From Clostridiales bacterium (GTDB lineage Bacteria > Bacillota > Clostridia > Oscillospirales > Oscillospiraceae): a stretch of 61,773 bases of DNA. A model generated the notes under the pieces. It ran no database searches. It was not told the origin of the DNA and saw nothing but the letters and a program-made list of their open reading frames with translations. This document shows, piece by piece, positions 15,980-26,427 of this stretch (the stretch's first letter is position 1; every line of letters begins with the position of its first letter). The DNA is taken from positions 1 through 61,773 of the forward strand of contig SFLE01000006.1 in NCBI GenBank assembly GCA_004553495.1, in the 5' to 3' direction. Position numbers and translations under genes: made by a program.

Positions 15980-16069
15980 ACCCCTGCCGCCTGACAGCGC
16001 CCCTTTTCGGCGCGCCGTCGGGTGCAGACAGTTTTGCCAAAACCGGCAGGGCTTCAACTCCCGTTAGCT
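15964..16069 (+). promoter_or_regulatory. nested multi-stem RNA structure between LysR and trkA
   Basis: An outer stem pairs AGCcAACGGGAG (15964-15975, inside the LysR 3' end) with CTCCCGTTaGCT (16058-16069), with one mismatch. Inside it CCCTGCCG (15982-15989) pairs with CGGCAGGG (16044-16051). Within that are small hairpins GCGCC...GGCGC (~15997-16013) and GTTTT-GCC-AAAAC (16031-16043). No U-tract follows, so it is not a classical terminator. Role unknown. Confidence 0.6.
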
Positions 16070-16138
16070 ATTGCTACGGCGTAAATAATATGTTAATATT
16101 GCAATTTAGAGAATATTCACCTTGAGAGGATCTGCAAA

Positions 16139-17497
16139 ATGAAGATCGTAATAGTCGGCGCGGGTAAGATAGGCTATTCCCTTGCAGAGGAGCTGGCAAA
16201 CGAGGATCACGATATAACGGTCGTGGATGTTGACAAGGAAAAGGTCAAAATGCTGTCGGACACGCTGGATGTCATGACGCTGTGCGGAAACGGTGCGGCA
16301 ATATCCACCCAGCGCGAGGCAAATGTCGATGACAGCGACCTGCTCATCGCGGTAACGGCGCAGGACGAGCTCAATATGCTCGCGTGCATCGTCGCGCGGA
16401 AGCTCGGCTGCAAAAACACCATCGCGCGCGTCAGAAACCGCGAGTACACCGAGCAGCTTTATGTGCTCAAGTCCGAGCTGGGGCTTTCCATGACCATAAA
16501 TCCCGAGATGCTCGCGGCAAAGGAGATATACCGGCTTTTGCAGATACCCGCGTTTATAAAGCGCGATACATTCGCCGAGGGCAAGGCTGAGATAGTCGAG
16601 CTTTTCATCGGCGAAAACAGCCCTCTTGACGGGCTGCGCCTTGCGGATATGCACAGCCGCATCCGCGTTCATGTGCTCGTGTGCGCGGTGCTGCGCGATG
16701 AAAAGGTGTTCATCCCCGACGGTAATTTTGTGCTGTGCAGGGGCGATAAGATATATGTAACTGCGCCCGCCGCGGCGCTTGTGGAGCTTACGCACGAGCT
16801 GCACTTAAGAAGCAAAAAGAGCAAGAATGTGCTCATAGTCGGCGGCGGCAGAATAGCCGAGTACCTTGCGCCGATGCTCATAAAATCCGGCAGCAGCATA
16901 AAGCTCATCGAAATGAAGCGCTCGCGGTGCGAGTATCTTGCGGAAAAGTATCCGGAGATGAGCGTTATCTGCTCCGACGGTTCAAGCCAGTCGGTGCTCA
17001 AAATGCACAACATCCGCCATATGGACGCGGTGCTGCCGCTTACGAATATGGACGAGGAGAATATCATAATCGGAATGTTCGCGCGCAAAATGGGCGTGCC
17101 GCAGCTTTTAACGAAGATAAACCGCCTTGAATACGGCGAGATCCTCGGCGACCGCGGAGCCGACAGCCTCATAAGCCCCAAGAGCCTGAGCACACATGCG
17201 ATAATCCGCTATGTCCGCGCCATGGAGAACACCGGCGGCAGCGCGGTGCTCACGATACACAAGCTTGCCGACGGCAGCGCCGAGGCGTTGGAGTTTGCCG
17301 TTACGGATGCAACGCAGCATCTGCACGAAAAGCTCATGGACATTCGTCTCAAGCCCGGAATACTCATCGCCTGCATAAACCACATGGGCAAGATCATCAT
17401 TCCCGGCGGTCAGGACACGCTCTGCTCGGGCGACACGGTCGTTATCGTGACAACTGCCGGACGCGATATACTTGACCTGAATGACATTTTTGCCTGA
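16139..17497 (+). CDS. trkA: Trk potassium uptake NAD-binding regulatory subunit
   Basis: 452 residues with two RCK modules in tandem, the full-length TrkA layout. Each module has an NAD-binding Rossmann fold (IVGAGKIGYSLAEEL near residue 5; IVGGGRIAEYL near 234) and a C-terminal TrkA_C subdomain. It sits on the cytoplasmic face of TrkH and gates K+ flux in response to nucleotides. GAGAGGA precedes ATG 16139. trkH follows 10 bases later, so the two are one operon. Confidence 0.97.
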   Translation: MKIVIVGAGKIGYSLAEELANEDHDITVVDVDKEKVKMLSDTLDVMTLCGNGAAISTQREANVDDSDLLIAVTAQDELNMLACIVARKLGCKNTIARVRNREYTEQLYVLKSELGLSMTINPEMLAAKEIYRLLQIPAFIKRDTFAEGKAEIVELFIGENSPLDGLRLADMHSRIRVHVLVCAVLRDEKVFIPDGNFVLCRGDKIYVTAPAAALVELTHELHLRSKKSKNVLIVGGGRIAEYLAPMLIKSGSSIKLIEMKRSRCEYLAEKYPEMSVICSDGSSQSVLKMHNIRHMDAVLPLTNMDEENIIIGMFARKMGVPQLLTKINRLEYGEILGDRGADSLISPKSLSTHAIIRYVRAMENTGGSAVLTIHKLADGSAEALEFAVTDATQHLHEKLMDIRLKPGILIACINHMGKIIIPGGQDTLCSGDTVVIVTTAGRDILDLNDIFA

Positions 17498-17507
17498 GAG
17501 ATGAGAA

Positions 17508-18950
17508 ATGAACTTTAACACTATAAGAAAAACCGTTGGGATAATATTGTGCATAGAGGCGGCGTTTATGCTGCCGTCGCTGCTGCTGGGTATAGCCGAC
17601 GGCGATGCCGCCGCCATAAAGGGCTTCGGCATTGCGATAGGGGCGGTGCTCGCGGTGGGACTTCCGTGCGGTCTCATCCGCAGCAAGGATGCCCCTATCG
17701 GCGCGCGCGACGGCTTTGTCACCGTCGCAATGGCGTGGATAATCATATCGCTTTTCGGAGCCATACCGTTTTACGCCAGCGGCGTTATCCCCAGCATATC
17801 AAACGCCGTCTTCGAGACCATTTCCGGCTTTACGACGACGGGAGCGACCATAATCGAGGATGTCGAGGCGGCGCCTCGGGCGATACTGCTCTGGCGCAGC
17901 GTTACAAACTGGATAGGCGGCATGGGCGTTCTGGTGTTCCTGCTTGCAATCGCGCCGGTCGCGCGCGAGAGCGGGTCGATGTTCCTGCTGCGCGCGGAGT
18001 TCCCGGGACCCATGGCGGCAAAGCTCGTGCCGAGGCTCAGGCAGTCGGCAAAGCTCCTGTATGAAATATATATATTTATGACGCTTGTGCAGATAGTGCT
18101 GCTGTGCCTGGGCGGCATACCGCTTTTTGACTCGCTCAACATTTCGCTGTGCACCGTTTCCACCGGCGGATTTTCAATAAGAAACGACAGTATGGCGTCG
18201 TACGGCGCTTATGCGCAGAATATAACGCTTGTATTCATGACTCTGTGCAGTATGAGCTTCAGCCTTTTCTACTGCGTTGTGGCGCGCGAGTTTCTGCGCA
18301 TCCGCCGCTCGCACGAGCTGAGGGTGTTCGTTGCCCTCGTGCTCGGAGTGGCAGTGCTCATGGGCATAGATTCGTTCGGCAAATTCTCCGGCTTCGGCGA
18401 GGGCGTGCACCACACGCTGTTCCAGGTCATATCCATCATAAGCACCACCTGCTATGTCTCGATAGACGCGGGCTTCTGGTCGCCGTTTGTCTGGGCGATG
18501 CTAACGGTGCTCATGATAACGGGACCCATGTCCGGCTCCACCGGCGGCGGCATGAAGCTCTCGCGAGTTATAATCCTTGCAAAGAGCACCTACCGCGCCA
18601 TTGCGAAAACAGTAACGCCGAATTCTGTGCACCTTATCCATCTCGATGGCGAGATAGTCGAGGAGGAAACGGTGTCATTGGTCGGGAGCTTTGCCATTGC
18701 GTATTTCATGGCGGTCGTTTTAACGGGCGTTGTGCTGTCGATAAACGGGCTGAGCATTGGCGACGGTATGCTTGCCGCCATATCCGGCCTCGGAAATGTC
18801 GGCTACGGCATCGACTCGAACACCTTCACCATGGGCGTTTCAAACCTCAACATCCTCAGCAAGGCGGTGCTGTGCTTTGATATGTTCCTCGGCAGGCTCG
18901 AGGTGTTTCCAATGCTCATTCTCTTCGCGCCCGCGACATGGAAAAACTGA
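17508..18950 (+). CDS. trkH: Trk potassium transporter membrane subunit
   Basis: 480 residues, about ten membrane helices plus the four pore loops of the SKT superfamily. Selectivity-filter Gly segments are visible: ISGFTTTGATI, TVSTGGF, and MSGSTGGGMK. It forms the K+ path and is assembled as a dimer gated by TrkA. The preceding trkA and close spacing support a complete uptake system. Confidence 0.97.
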   Translation: MNFNTIRKTVGIILCIEAAFMLPSLLLGIADGDAAAIKGFGIAIGAVLAVGLPCGLIRSKDAPIGARDGFVTVAMAWIIISLFGAIPFYASGVIPSISNAVFETISGFTTTGATIIEDVEAAPRAILLWRSVTNWIGGMGVLVFLLAIAPVARESGSMFLLRAEFPGPMAAKLVPRLRQSAKLLYEIYIFMTLVQIVLLCLGGIPLFDSLNISLCTVSTGGFSIRNDSMASYGAYAQNITLVFMTLCSMSFSLFYCVVAREFLRIRRSHELRVFVALVLGVAVLMGIDSFGKFSGFGEGVHHTLFQVISIISTTCYVSIDAGFWSPFVWAMLTVLMITGPMSGSTGGGMKLSRVIILAKSTYRAIAKTVTPNSVHLIHLDGEIVEEETVSLVGSFAIAYFMAVVLTGVVLSINGLSIGDGMLAAISGLGNVGYGIDSNTFTMGVSNLNILSKAVLCFDMFLGRLEVFPMLILFAPATWKN

Positions 18951-18971
18951 TGTGACGGAAAGGAGCCGCAA

Positions 18972-19544
18972 ATGCCCTACAAAGCAAAAAGCGAGCTGAC
19001 GAAAGCCGCGATAAAAAAGAGCTTTCTTAAGCTTTTGAATGAAAAACCCATAAGCCAGATAAGCGTTCGGGATATTGCCGAGGGCTGCGGCTTTAACCGC
19101 AACACCATATACTACCACTACGACGATATACCCTGCCTTGTCGAGGACATCGTCATCGAGACCGCCGACCGCATCATAAGCGAGTACACCGATTTCAGCT
19201 CGCTCGACGCGTGCCTTGAAGCGGCGGTGAAGTTTGCCCTCGAGCATAAGCGCGGGGTGCTTAATATCTATAACTCCTCAAACCGCAGCGTTTACGAGCT
19301 GTACCTTATGAAGGTGTGCGGAACGGTGGTTGAAAAGTATATCGAAACGGTGTTCGGCGATGTGAAAACCGACCCCGAGAGCCGCGAGATACTGGTGCGG
19401 TTTTATAAGTGCGAGTGCTTCGGACAGGTCATCGACTGGCTCAACTGCGCAATGAATTATAACATCTGCGAGCAGTTTTCAAAGCTCTGCAAGCTCAGAG
19501 AGGGCTTTGCCGAGATACTTGTCGAAAGATGCCGAGTAGAGTGA
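18972..19544 (+). CDS. TetR/AcrR family regulator
   Basis: 190 residues. The N-terminal helix-turn-helix reads KKSFLKLLNEKPISQISVRD, then GCGFNRNTIYYHYDDI, typical of the TetR_C_8 (DhaS-like) branch. The C-terminal helical domain contains many Cys (CGTVVEKY, KCECFGQ, LNCAMNY, CEQFSKLCKL). AAAGGAG is upstream. It ends before a terminator and follows trkH by 21 bases; its ligand and targets cannot be read from the sequence. Confidence 0.92.
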   Translation: MPYKAKSELTKAAIKKSFLKLLNEKPISQISVRDIAEGCGFNRNTIYYHYDDIPCLVEDIVIETADRIISEYTDFSSLDACLEAAVKFALEHKRGVLNIYNSSNRSVYELYLMKVCGTVVEKYIETVFGDVKTDPESREILVRFYKCECFGQVIDWLNCAMNYNICEQFSKLCKLREGFAEILVERCRVE

Positions 19545-19546
19545 AT

Positions 19547-19576
19547 AAAAAAGTCCCGACGGAGTCGGGACTTTTT
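19547..19576 (+). terminator. terminator after the trk/TetR unit
   Basis: AGTCCCGAC, loop GGA, GTCGGGACT with six A before and five T after. Confidence 0.93.
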
Positions 19577-19638
19577 CTATATAATGTTGCCGCGCGGTGC
19601 GGAATTTGGTAAAATGAAGGCATTAGGACGGTGAAAAA

Positions 19639-22600
19639 ATGCTGAGAATATTTTATGGTGCAGCCGGCACGGGAAAAAGTGCCGCTGCAATGAAGGAAAT
19701 AGCCGGCGGAGCGGGCACCGGCGAGCGGTATATTCTGCTCGTTCCGGAGCAGTACAGCCATGAAGCCGAGCGCGAGCTGTGCGCATTCTGCGGCGATGCG
19801 GTGTCGCTTTACGCGGAGGTGCTGTCGTTTACTGCGCTCTCGCGCAGCCTTGCAGGCGAGCTCGGCGGCATGGCGGCAACGCATCTTGACAAGGGCGGCA
19901 GACTGCTGTGCATGGCGCTTGCAGCCGACGGGCTGTATTCGCGCCTGCGTGTCTACGGCGCTGCGCGTCACCGCGCGCAGCTGCAGTCGATGCTGCTCGG
20001 CGCAGTGGATGAGCTTAAAAGCGCCTGCGTGTCTCCCGAGCAGCTCATGCTTGCCTCCGAGGAATGCGGCGGCGCGCTGGGCGATAAGCTGCATGACCTC
20101 AGTCTCGTTTTGGAGGCGTATGACGCGGTGGTCGCAAACGGCAGGGCAGACCCCGCCGACCGGCTGACGGTGCTCGCGCAGCAGATCGAGCGCTCGTCGC
20201 TGTCGGAAAAAACGCACATCTTTGTCGATGGCTTCACCGATTTTACGGTGCAGGAGCGCAGAGTGCTCGAAGCGCTTATTCTTAAGGGTGTGCAGCTCAC
20301 GGTGTGCCTCGGCTGCGATGAGCTCGATAACGGCAGCGAGGTGTTTGCCCTCAGCAGGCTCACCGCGCGCTCACTCATGCATTTTGCCCGCGAGCACGGC
20401 TGCGAGGTTAAAACGGTAAAGATAAGCGGCGAGGGGGCGAAAGCACCGGCGCTGCGGTTTTTCTCGGACGAAATGTTCAGCTACCGCGCTTCGCATTATG
20501 AAGAGCCCACGGACGCCGTGCGCGTTATTCAGGCGTGCAGCATGAACGAGGAGTGCGAGTGGGCGGCATCGCGCGCATTGCAGCTTATCCGCGAGACCGG
20601 CTGCCGCAGGCGTGATATAGCGATCGCCGTCAGTGGATTCGAGGATTACAGGCTGTGCCTTGAAGCAGCGTTCGCGCGCTACGGCGTGCCGCTTTACACG
20701 ACGCGCAAGACCGATATGCTCTCAAAGCCTATACCCGTGCTAATTGAGGCAGCGTATGAGATAACGCTCGGCGGCTGGGAGACCGAGGATGTGCTCGATT
20801 ACATCCGCACCGGCTTTGCGGGGTTGAGCACGGAGGAGTGCGACGAGCTTGAAAACTATGTGTTCCTCTGGCAGATACACGGCAGCGCGTGGACGCGCCC
20901 CGAGCCGTGGAGCCTGCATCCGGACGGATTTAACGGCAAGTATGACGAGGCGAGCATCGCCCGTCTTGACAGGATAAACAGTCTGCGCAATGCGGTGGTA
21001 CAGCCGCTCGAACGCTTTGCAAAGCATACCGCCGAGGCGGACACTGCGCTCGGTCAGGCGCAGGCGCTTGCGCAGCTTTTCGATGAGCTGGAGCTTGCGC
21101 GTAAGCTCAGTGAGCGCGCGCAGGAGCTTCTCGACGGGGGCTATAGCGCAAAGGCGCAGGAGTATTCTCAGCTTTGGGATATAGTAGTTAACGCTCTTGA
21201 GCAGTGCGCGGCAATACTGGGCGACATGAGCGCCGACGCCGTGTTTTTCGGGCGGCTTTTAACAATGATGCTCTCGCACTATGATATAGGAACGATACCG
21301 CCCTCGCTCGACTGCGTGACCGCCGGCGAGCTCGACAGGATGCGCCGCCGGAATATCCGGCACCTGCTCGTTCTCGGCGCTACCGACGAGCGCATACCCG
21401 GCGTTCAGCAGGACGCGGGCGTGTTCTCCGCCGACGAGCGCCGCAGACTTCTTGAAATGGACATTGACCTCGGCGGCTCGGGTGAAAGCGAGCTGTGGCG
21501 CGCGTTCTCCGTTGTTTATAACTGCCTTACGCTGCCATCGGACAGCCTGAGCCTGAGCTACCCGATGCATGATGCATCGGGCGCCGCGCAGCGTCCGGCA
21601 TTCGTCGTAAACCGTGCATCTGCTGTGTTTTCATTGCAGCCCGAGCAGGCTGACATGGACAGGCTGCGCACCGAGGCGATAAAGCCGGCGCTGCTTCTGG
21701 CGGCAAACTCGCTGCACGGCGGCGGGACATATGCCGCCTCTGCCGCGCAGTTTATCTCGTCCTATGCGCCCGAGCGCCTCAAGGTGCTGGAAAAGGCGGC
21801 GAATATGAGCCGCGGCAGTCTATCACGCAGCTCGGTGCGCGCGCTCTACGGCGATAAGCTGCGCCTTTCGGCATCGAGGATAGATAAGTTTGCCTCATGC
21901 CGGTTTGCGTATTTCATGCAGTATGCCCTGCGCGCAAAGCCCTATGCTCCGGCGCAGTTCACCGCACCTGAGATGGGCACCTTTATGCACACGATACTTG
22001 AAAAGGTCTCGCGCGAGGTGAGCTCCATGGGTGGGTATAAAAATGTTGACGATGAAACGCTCATTCGCTTGACAGATGGCTTCATAGCCGAATATATAAG
22101 AGTTAATCTCAACGATTTCAAGGAAAAATCAAAGCGCTTTGAGCACCTTTTCCGCCGCCTGCAAAGCAGCGTGCGCCAGGTAGTGCTCGACCTTGCCGGC
22201 GAGCTGCGCAGCAGCAGCTTCGAGCCGCTTTCGTTCGAGCTTGATTTCTCCTCGACTCCGGAGCTGCCGCCGGTGCGGCTCGGCAGCGGCGAGGACTCGC
22301 TCGAGCTCACTGGAGTTGCCGACCGCGTTGACGGCTGGCTGCACGACGGCAAGCTGTACCTGCGCATAGTCGATTACAAAACCGGACAAAAGCAGTTCCA
22401 GCTTTCCGATGTGCTGTACGGCATGAACCTGCAAATGCTGCTGTATCTGTTCTCGCTCGGCGAAAACGGCAGCGCGCTCTACGGCAGGGAGATAGTGCCG
22501 GCGGGAGTTTTATATGTTCCGGCGCGGTCGCCGAGCATACCGAGCGACACGGACATGGACGATGAAGCGCTTCAGAAGGAAAAAGCCGAGAAGCTTCGCC

Positions 22601-22968
22601 GCAGCGGACTCATCCTCGATGATCCGGCGGTGATAGCGGCGATGGAAAACTCCGATATGCCGAAGTACCTGCCGGTTAGGGTGAAAAGGGGCGCAGATAC
22701 GGGTTCGTTTGCGTCAGCCGAGCGCATGGGCGCTCTTGCCCGCCACATAGATGAGACTCTGTGCCGTATGGCATCGGAGCTGCGCGGCGGCAGTATAGCC
22801 GCAGACCCCTACTATGCCGGTCAGCAGAGCAGTGCCTGCACAAACTGCGATTATTTCGAGGCGTGCCATTTCATTGACGGCGAAAACGGCGAGAGTATGA
22901 GAATAATGCAAAAGCTTCCCGCAACAAAGGTGTGGAGCATTCTGGAAGGAGACGAAGAGAATGGCTGA
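19639..22968 (+). CDS. addB: ATP-dependent helicase/nuclease subunit B
   Basis: 1109 residues, close to usual AddB length (~1150). AddAB resects double-strand breaks for recombination. Residues 7-14 are the Walker A GAAGTGKS. The C-terminal RecB-type nuclease has IVDYKTG near residue 910. The four iron-sulfur Cys are in the right places: C754 in FASCRFAYF, then C1067, C1070 and C1076 (CTNCDYFEAC). A GGTAAAAT -10-like element lies ~25 bases before ATG 19639, whose own site is weak. It overlaps addA by eight bases. Confidence 0.97.
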   Translation: MLRIFYGAAGTGKSAAAMKEIAGGAGTGERYILLVPEQYSHEAERELCAFCGDAVSLYAEVLSFTALSRSLAGELGGMAATHLDKGGRLLCMALAADGLYSRLRVYGAARHRAQLQSMLLGAVDELKSACVSPEQLMLASEECGGALGDKLHDLSLVLEAYDAVVANGRADPADRLTVLAQQIERSSLSEKTHIFVDGFTDFTVQERRVLEALILKGVQLTVCLGCDELDNGSEVFALSRLTARSLMHFAREHGCEVKTVKISGEGAKAPALRFFSDEMFSYRASHYEEPTDAVRVIQACSMNEECEWAASRALQLIRETGCRRRDIAIAVSGFEDYRLCLEAAFARYGVPLYTTRKTDMLSKPIPVLIEAAYEITLGGWETEDVLDYIRTGFAGLSTEECDELENYVFLWQIHGSAWTRPEPWSLHPDGFNGKYDEASIARLDRINSLRNAVVQPLERFAKHTAEADTALGQAQALAQLFDELELARKLSERAQELLDGGYSAKAQEYSQLWDIVVNALEQCAAILGDMSADAVFFGRLLTMMLSHYDIGTIPPSLDCVTAGELDRMRRRNIRHLLVLGATDERIPGVQQDAGVFSADERRRLLEMDIDLGGSGESELWRAFSVVYNCLTLPSDSLSLSYPMHDASGAAQRPAFVVNRASAVFSLQPEQADMDRLRTEAIKPALLLAANSLHGGGTYAASAAQFISSYAPERLKVLEKAANMSRGSLSRSSVRALYGDKLRLSASRIDKFASCRFAYFMQYALRAKPYAPAQFTAPEMGTFMHTILEKVSREVSSMGGYKNVDDETLIRLTDGFIAEYIRVNLNDFKEKSKRFEHLFRRLQSSVRQVVLDLAGELRSSSFEPLSFELDFSSTPELPPVRLGSGEDSLELTGVADRVDGWLHDGKLYLRIVDYKTGQKQFQLSDVLYGMNLQMLLYLFSLGENGSALYGREIVPAGVLYVPARSPSIPSDTDMDDEALQKEKAEKLRRSGLILDDPAVIAAMENSDMPKYLPVRVKRGADTGSFASAERMGALARHIDETLCRMASELRGGSIAADPYYAGQQSSACTNCDYFEACHFIDGENGESMRIMQKLPATKVWSILEGDEENG

Positions 22969-25900
22969 TTTTGCCCCTACAAAGTCGCAGAGCGACGCTA
23001 TAAACACTCACGGCAGAGCCGTTCTGGTCTCCGCCGCCGCCGGAAGTGGTAAAACGAGGGTTCTCACCGAGCGCCTGCTCGCGGCGATAGAAAACGGCGC
23101 GGATATAGACTCGTTTCTCATTATAACATTCACGAAAGCCGCGGCAGCCGAGCTGAGAAGCCGCATTCTTGACGAAATTTCAAAGCGTCTCGCAGCGGAG
23201 CCGGATAATAAGCGTCTGCGCCGGCAGAGCGCGCTGTGCGCAAAGGCGCAGATAGGTACGATAGACAGCTTTTGTCAGACATTCCTGCGCGAGAACTGCC
23301 ATGCCGCGCAGCTTGCGCCGGAGTTCAAGGTCATTGAGGAGGACAGAGCCGAGGCGATAAAGGCGCGGTGCATAGAGCGCGTGCTCGATGAATGCTACGA
23401 ATCCCCCGACGAGGACTTCTGCCTGCTTGCCGATACCATAGGCGCGGGCAGAGACGATTCCCGCCTTGCCACCGCGGTGCTGGATATTCACCGCAAGACC
23501 CAGAGCCACGCCCGACCGGACAAATGGCTGCGCGAGCAGCTTGACCTTGCCGAGCGCGAGTGGGACGATGCGGGAAAAACGCCGTGGGGCAAGGAGATAC
23601 TCACCGGCGTGCGCCTTTCCGCCGAGTACTGGGCGGAAAGAATGGACGAGATGTGCCATAAAGCCGCCGAATACGAGATCATCGAGCAGAAATACGGGGA
23701 GTCGTTAGCCGAGACCGCGCTGAGCCTGCGGGACCTTGCCCGCGCCTGCGGCGAGGGCTGGGACAAAGCGCGCGAAATGCTGCCGGTCAGCTTCCCAAAA
23801 TTCAAGATGCTTAAAAATTCGCCGAACGAGGAGCTGTCGGAGCATATAAGAGAGGTGCGCAAGCTGTGCAAAGCGAGTACGGATAAGTATCTGAAGATCC
23901 TTTCCGACAGCAGCGATAAGCTCCTTTCGGACATGAAAGCGTGCGCGCCCGCGCTCAGAGCGCTCATAGAGCTCACACTCAAGTTCGACAAGGCGTATTC
24001 CGATGCAAAGCGCCGCCGCGCCGAGGTCGATTTTGCCGATCTTGAACACCTCACAGCGCAGCTTCTGACGAATGAGGACGGTTCGCCCACACCCCTTGCG
24101 CGCGAGACCGCGCAGCGCTACCGCGAGATCATGGTCGACGAGTATCAGGATGTAAACCGCGTGCAGGACGATATATTCACCGCCCTGTCCGATAACGGAA
24201 ACAACCTCTTCATGGTCGGCGATGTAAAGCAGTCGATATACCGCTTCCGGCTTGCCGATCCCCTCATATTCACGGAAAAATACAATCGCTTTGCCGAGCT
24301 CGGCGAGGCGGAGGGAAACGAGCCGGTCAAGATAATGCTGCGGGAAAATTTCCGGTCACGCAGAGAGGTCATCGACGCGGTAAACTGCGTTTTTGACCTG
24401 TGCATGTCCGAGCGGCTCGGCGAGATAGCCTACGACGATAACGCGCGGCTCAAATGCGGCGCGCAGTACGACGGCAGCGTCGCCGTTCCGGAGCTCGTGC
24501 TCATAAATGTCAAGGGTAATGAGGACGATCTCCGCGACACAGCCGAAAAGGAGGCATCGGTCGTTGCCGACAGGATAGAAAAGCTGCTTGCCTCCGGCAT
24601 GACGGTAGGCTCGCGCGAGCTGCGCTACGGCGATATTGCGATATTGATGCGCTCGGCAAACTCGGTGGGCGAGATATACCGGCGCGAGCTGCTCCTGCGC
24701 GGCATACCGGTCGCATCGGGGCAGAGCGGCAGCTTCTTTCAGGACAGCGAGGTGTCCGACCTCATGAGCCTGCTGGCGGTGATAGATAACCCGCACAAGG
24801 ATGTGCCGCTCATAGCGGTGCTCCGGTCGCCCGCGTTCGGCTTCGATGCCGACGAGCTCACGGAGATCCGCCTTGCCGACAGGAAAAGCGATTTCTTCAC
24901 TGCGCTTCAGAAGGCGGCGGAGAAAAACGAAAAGTGCGCCGGGTTTTTGAACACTCTCGCACGGCTGAGAGAGCTTGCGCCCGATACGGAGGTAAGCAGC
25001 CTGGTGCAGCGCATATACGATGAGCTGGACATTGAGGCGCTGTGCGCCGCGATGCAGGACCCACATCGGAGGCTTGCAAATCTGCAAACGCTCATAACGC
25101 TTGCAAAGCGGTTTGAGTCCGGCGGTATGCGCGGTCTGCACCGGTTCAACCGGTGGCTTGCCCGCCTTGCCGAGCGCGGCGGAGACATAGGCGCTCCCGC
25201 GGGCGGAGATGCGGTGCAGATAATGACGATACATAAGTCAAAGGGACTTGAGTTCCCCGTGGTTTTTCTGTGCGATACGAGCCGTAAGTTTAACAATAAC
25301 GACCTTTCGCGGACTGTTCTGGTGCATCCGCGGCTCGGACTTGGCGCAAAGGTGTATGATGTTGAGCGCGGCATCGAATATCCCGGCTTGCAGCGCAACG
25401 CCATAAAGCAGGTGCTGCGGCGCGAGCAGCTGTCCGAGGAGATGCGTCTTCTGTATGTCGCGCTCACGCGAGCGCGGGAAAGGCTGATAATAACCGCCGC
25501 CGTAAAGGATCCGGAGGGTACGCTTAAAAAAATGATGCTCCGGTGCACAGTGCCGCCGTCACCGGAGGTGCTTCTGGCGTCGTCGTCCATGGCAGATTGG
25601 CTCATGTATGCGGAGCTGCGCGATGGAAATAACAGGCTGAAGCTTGGCGCCGTTGCTCCCTCGCAAGAGCCGGAGGAGCACATTGCCGCAGAGCCGGTGC
25701 TCCAAGGCGCAGACATGGAGATAGTCGAGCATATCGCAGCGAACGCGGCGTTCCGGTATCCGCATGAGGATGCGTCAAGGCTGCCGTCGAAGATAACGGC
25801 TACGGAGCTCAAACGCCTCGGCGAACCCGATCCGGAGGCGCAGGAGCTTATCCCACAGGTGCACTACAACTTCCGTCGTCCCGAGCTCGGCGCGGAGCAG

Positions 25901-26422
25901 AAGCTAAGCCCGACCCAGCGCGGCACGGCAACGCATATGCTTCTGCAATTCATGGATTATGCCCGCACGGGCTCCCCTGAGGAGATACGCCGCGAGCTTG
26001 AAAGGCTCACCGTCGCGAAATTTCTCAGCCGCGCGCAGGCCGATGCCGTCGATGTTGACTGCGTGTACAGGCTCTTTTCCTCGGAGCTCGGAAAGAGAAT
26101 ACTCGCAGCCGACAGCCTGCACCGCGAGTTCAGGTTCTCGCTCCTGTGTCCGGCGGAGAAATTTTTCGGCGCAGGTGAGGGCGAGCAGGTGCTGCTCCAG
26201 GGCGTTATGGACTGCGTTATCGAGGAAAACGGCGAGCTTACGATAATTGATTACAAGACTGACCGTGTGCGTGCAGATGCGCTGCATGAGCGCGCGAAGG
26301 GCTATGAAAAGCAGCTTGCAGCCTATGCCTATGCCGCGCATAGGATGACCGGCAAGCCCGTGCGCGAGTGTGTTCTGTATTTTCTGTATGCCGGTGAGAC
26401 CGTAATACTGCGCAATAAGTAG
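22961..26422 (+). CDS. addA: ATP-dependent helicase/nuclease subunit A
   Basis: 1153 residues; UvrD-type 3'-5' helicase fused to a RecB-family nuclease. Walker A is AAAGSGKTRVLTERLL (residues ~24-40); motif II is VDEYQDVNRVQ; motif V is TIHKSKGLEFPVVFL; motif VI LLYVALTRARERLI. The nuclease motif IIDYKTDRV is near residue 1094. GGAGACGAAGAG precedes ATG 22961 inside addB, so translation is coupled. Partner of AddB in a heterodimer. Confidence 0.98.
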   Translation: MADFAPTKSQSDAINTHGRAVLVSAAAGSGKTRVLTERLLAAIENGADIDSFLIITFTKAAAAELRSRILDEISKRLAAEPDNKRLRRQSALCAKAQIGTIDSFCQTFLRENCHAAQLAPEFKVIEEDRAEAIKARCIERVLDECYESPDEDFCLLADTIGAGRDDSRLATAVLDIHRKTQSHARPDKWLREQLDLAEREWDDAGKTPWGKEILTGVRLSAEYWAERMDEMCHKAAEYEIIEQKYGESLAETALSLRDLARACGEGWDKAREMLPVSFPKFKMLKNSPNEELSEHIREVRKLCKASTDKYLKILSDSSDKLLSDMKACAPALRALIELTLKFDKAYSDAKRRRAEVDFADLEHLTAQLLTNEDGSPTPLARETAQRYREIMVDEYQDVNRVQDDIFTALSDNGNNLFMVGDVKQSIYRFRLADPLIFTEKYNRFAELGEAEGNEPVKIMLRENFRSRREVIDAVNCVFDLCMSERLGEIAYDDNARLKCGAQYDGSVAVPELVLINVKGNEDDLRDTAEKEASVVADRIEKLLASGMTVGSRELRYGDIAILMRSANSVGEIYRRELLLRGIPVASGQSGSFFQDSEVSDLMSLLAVIDNPHKDVPLIAVLRSPAFGFDADELTEIRLADRKSDFFTALQKAAEKNEKCAGFLNTLARLRELAPDTEVSSLVQRIYDELDIEALCAAMQDPHRRLANLQTLITLAKRFESGGMRGLHRFNRWLARLAERGGDIGAPAGGDAVQIMTIHKSKGLEFPVVFLCDTSRKFNNNDLSRTVLVHPRLGLGAKVYDVERGIEYPGLQRNAIKQVLRREQLSEEMRLLYVALTRARERLIITAAVKDPEGTLKKMMLRCTVPPSPEVLLASSSMADWLMYAELRDGNNRLKLGAVAPSQEPEEHIAAEPVLQGADMEIVEHIAANAAFRYPHEDASRLPSKITATELKRLGEPDPEAQELIPQVHYNFRRPELGAEQKLSPTQRGTATHMLLQFMDYARTGSPEEIRRELERLTVAKFLSRAQADAVDVDCVYRLFSSELGKRILAADSLHREFRFSLLCPAEKFFGAGEGEQVLLQGVMDCVIEENGELTIIDYKTDRVRADALHERAKGYEKQLAAYAYAAHRMTGKPVRECVLYFLYAGETVILRNK

Positions 26423-26427
26423 TCGAT

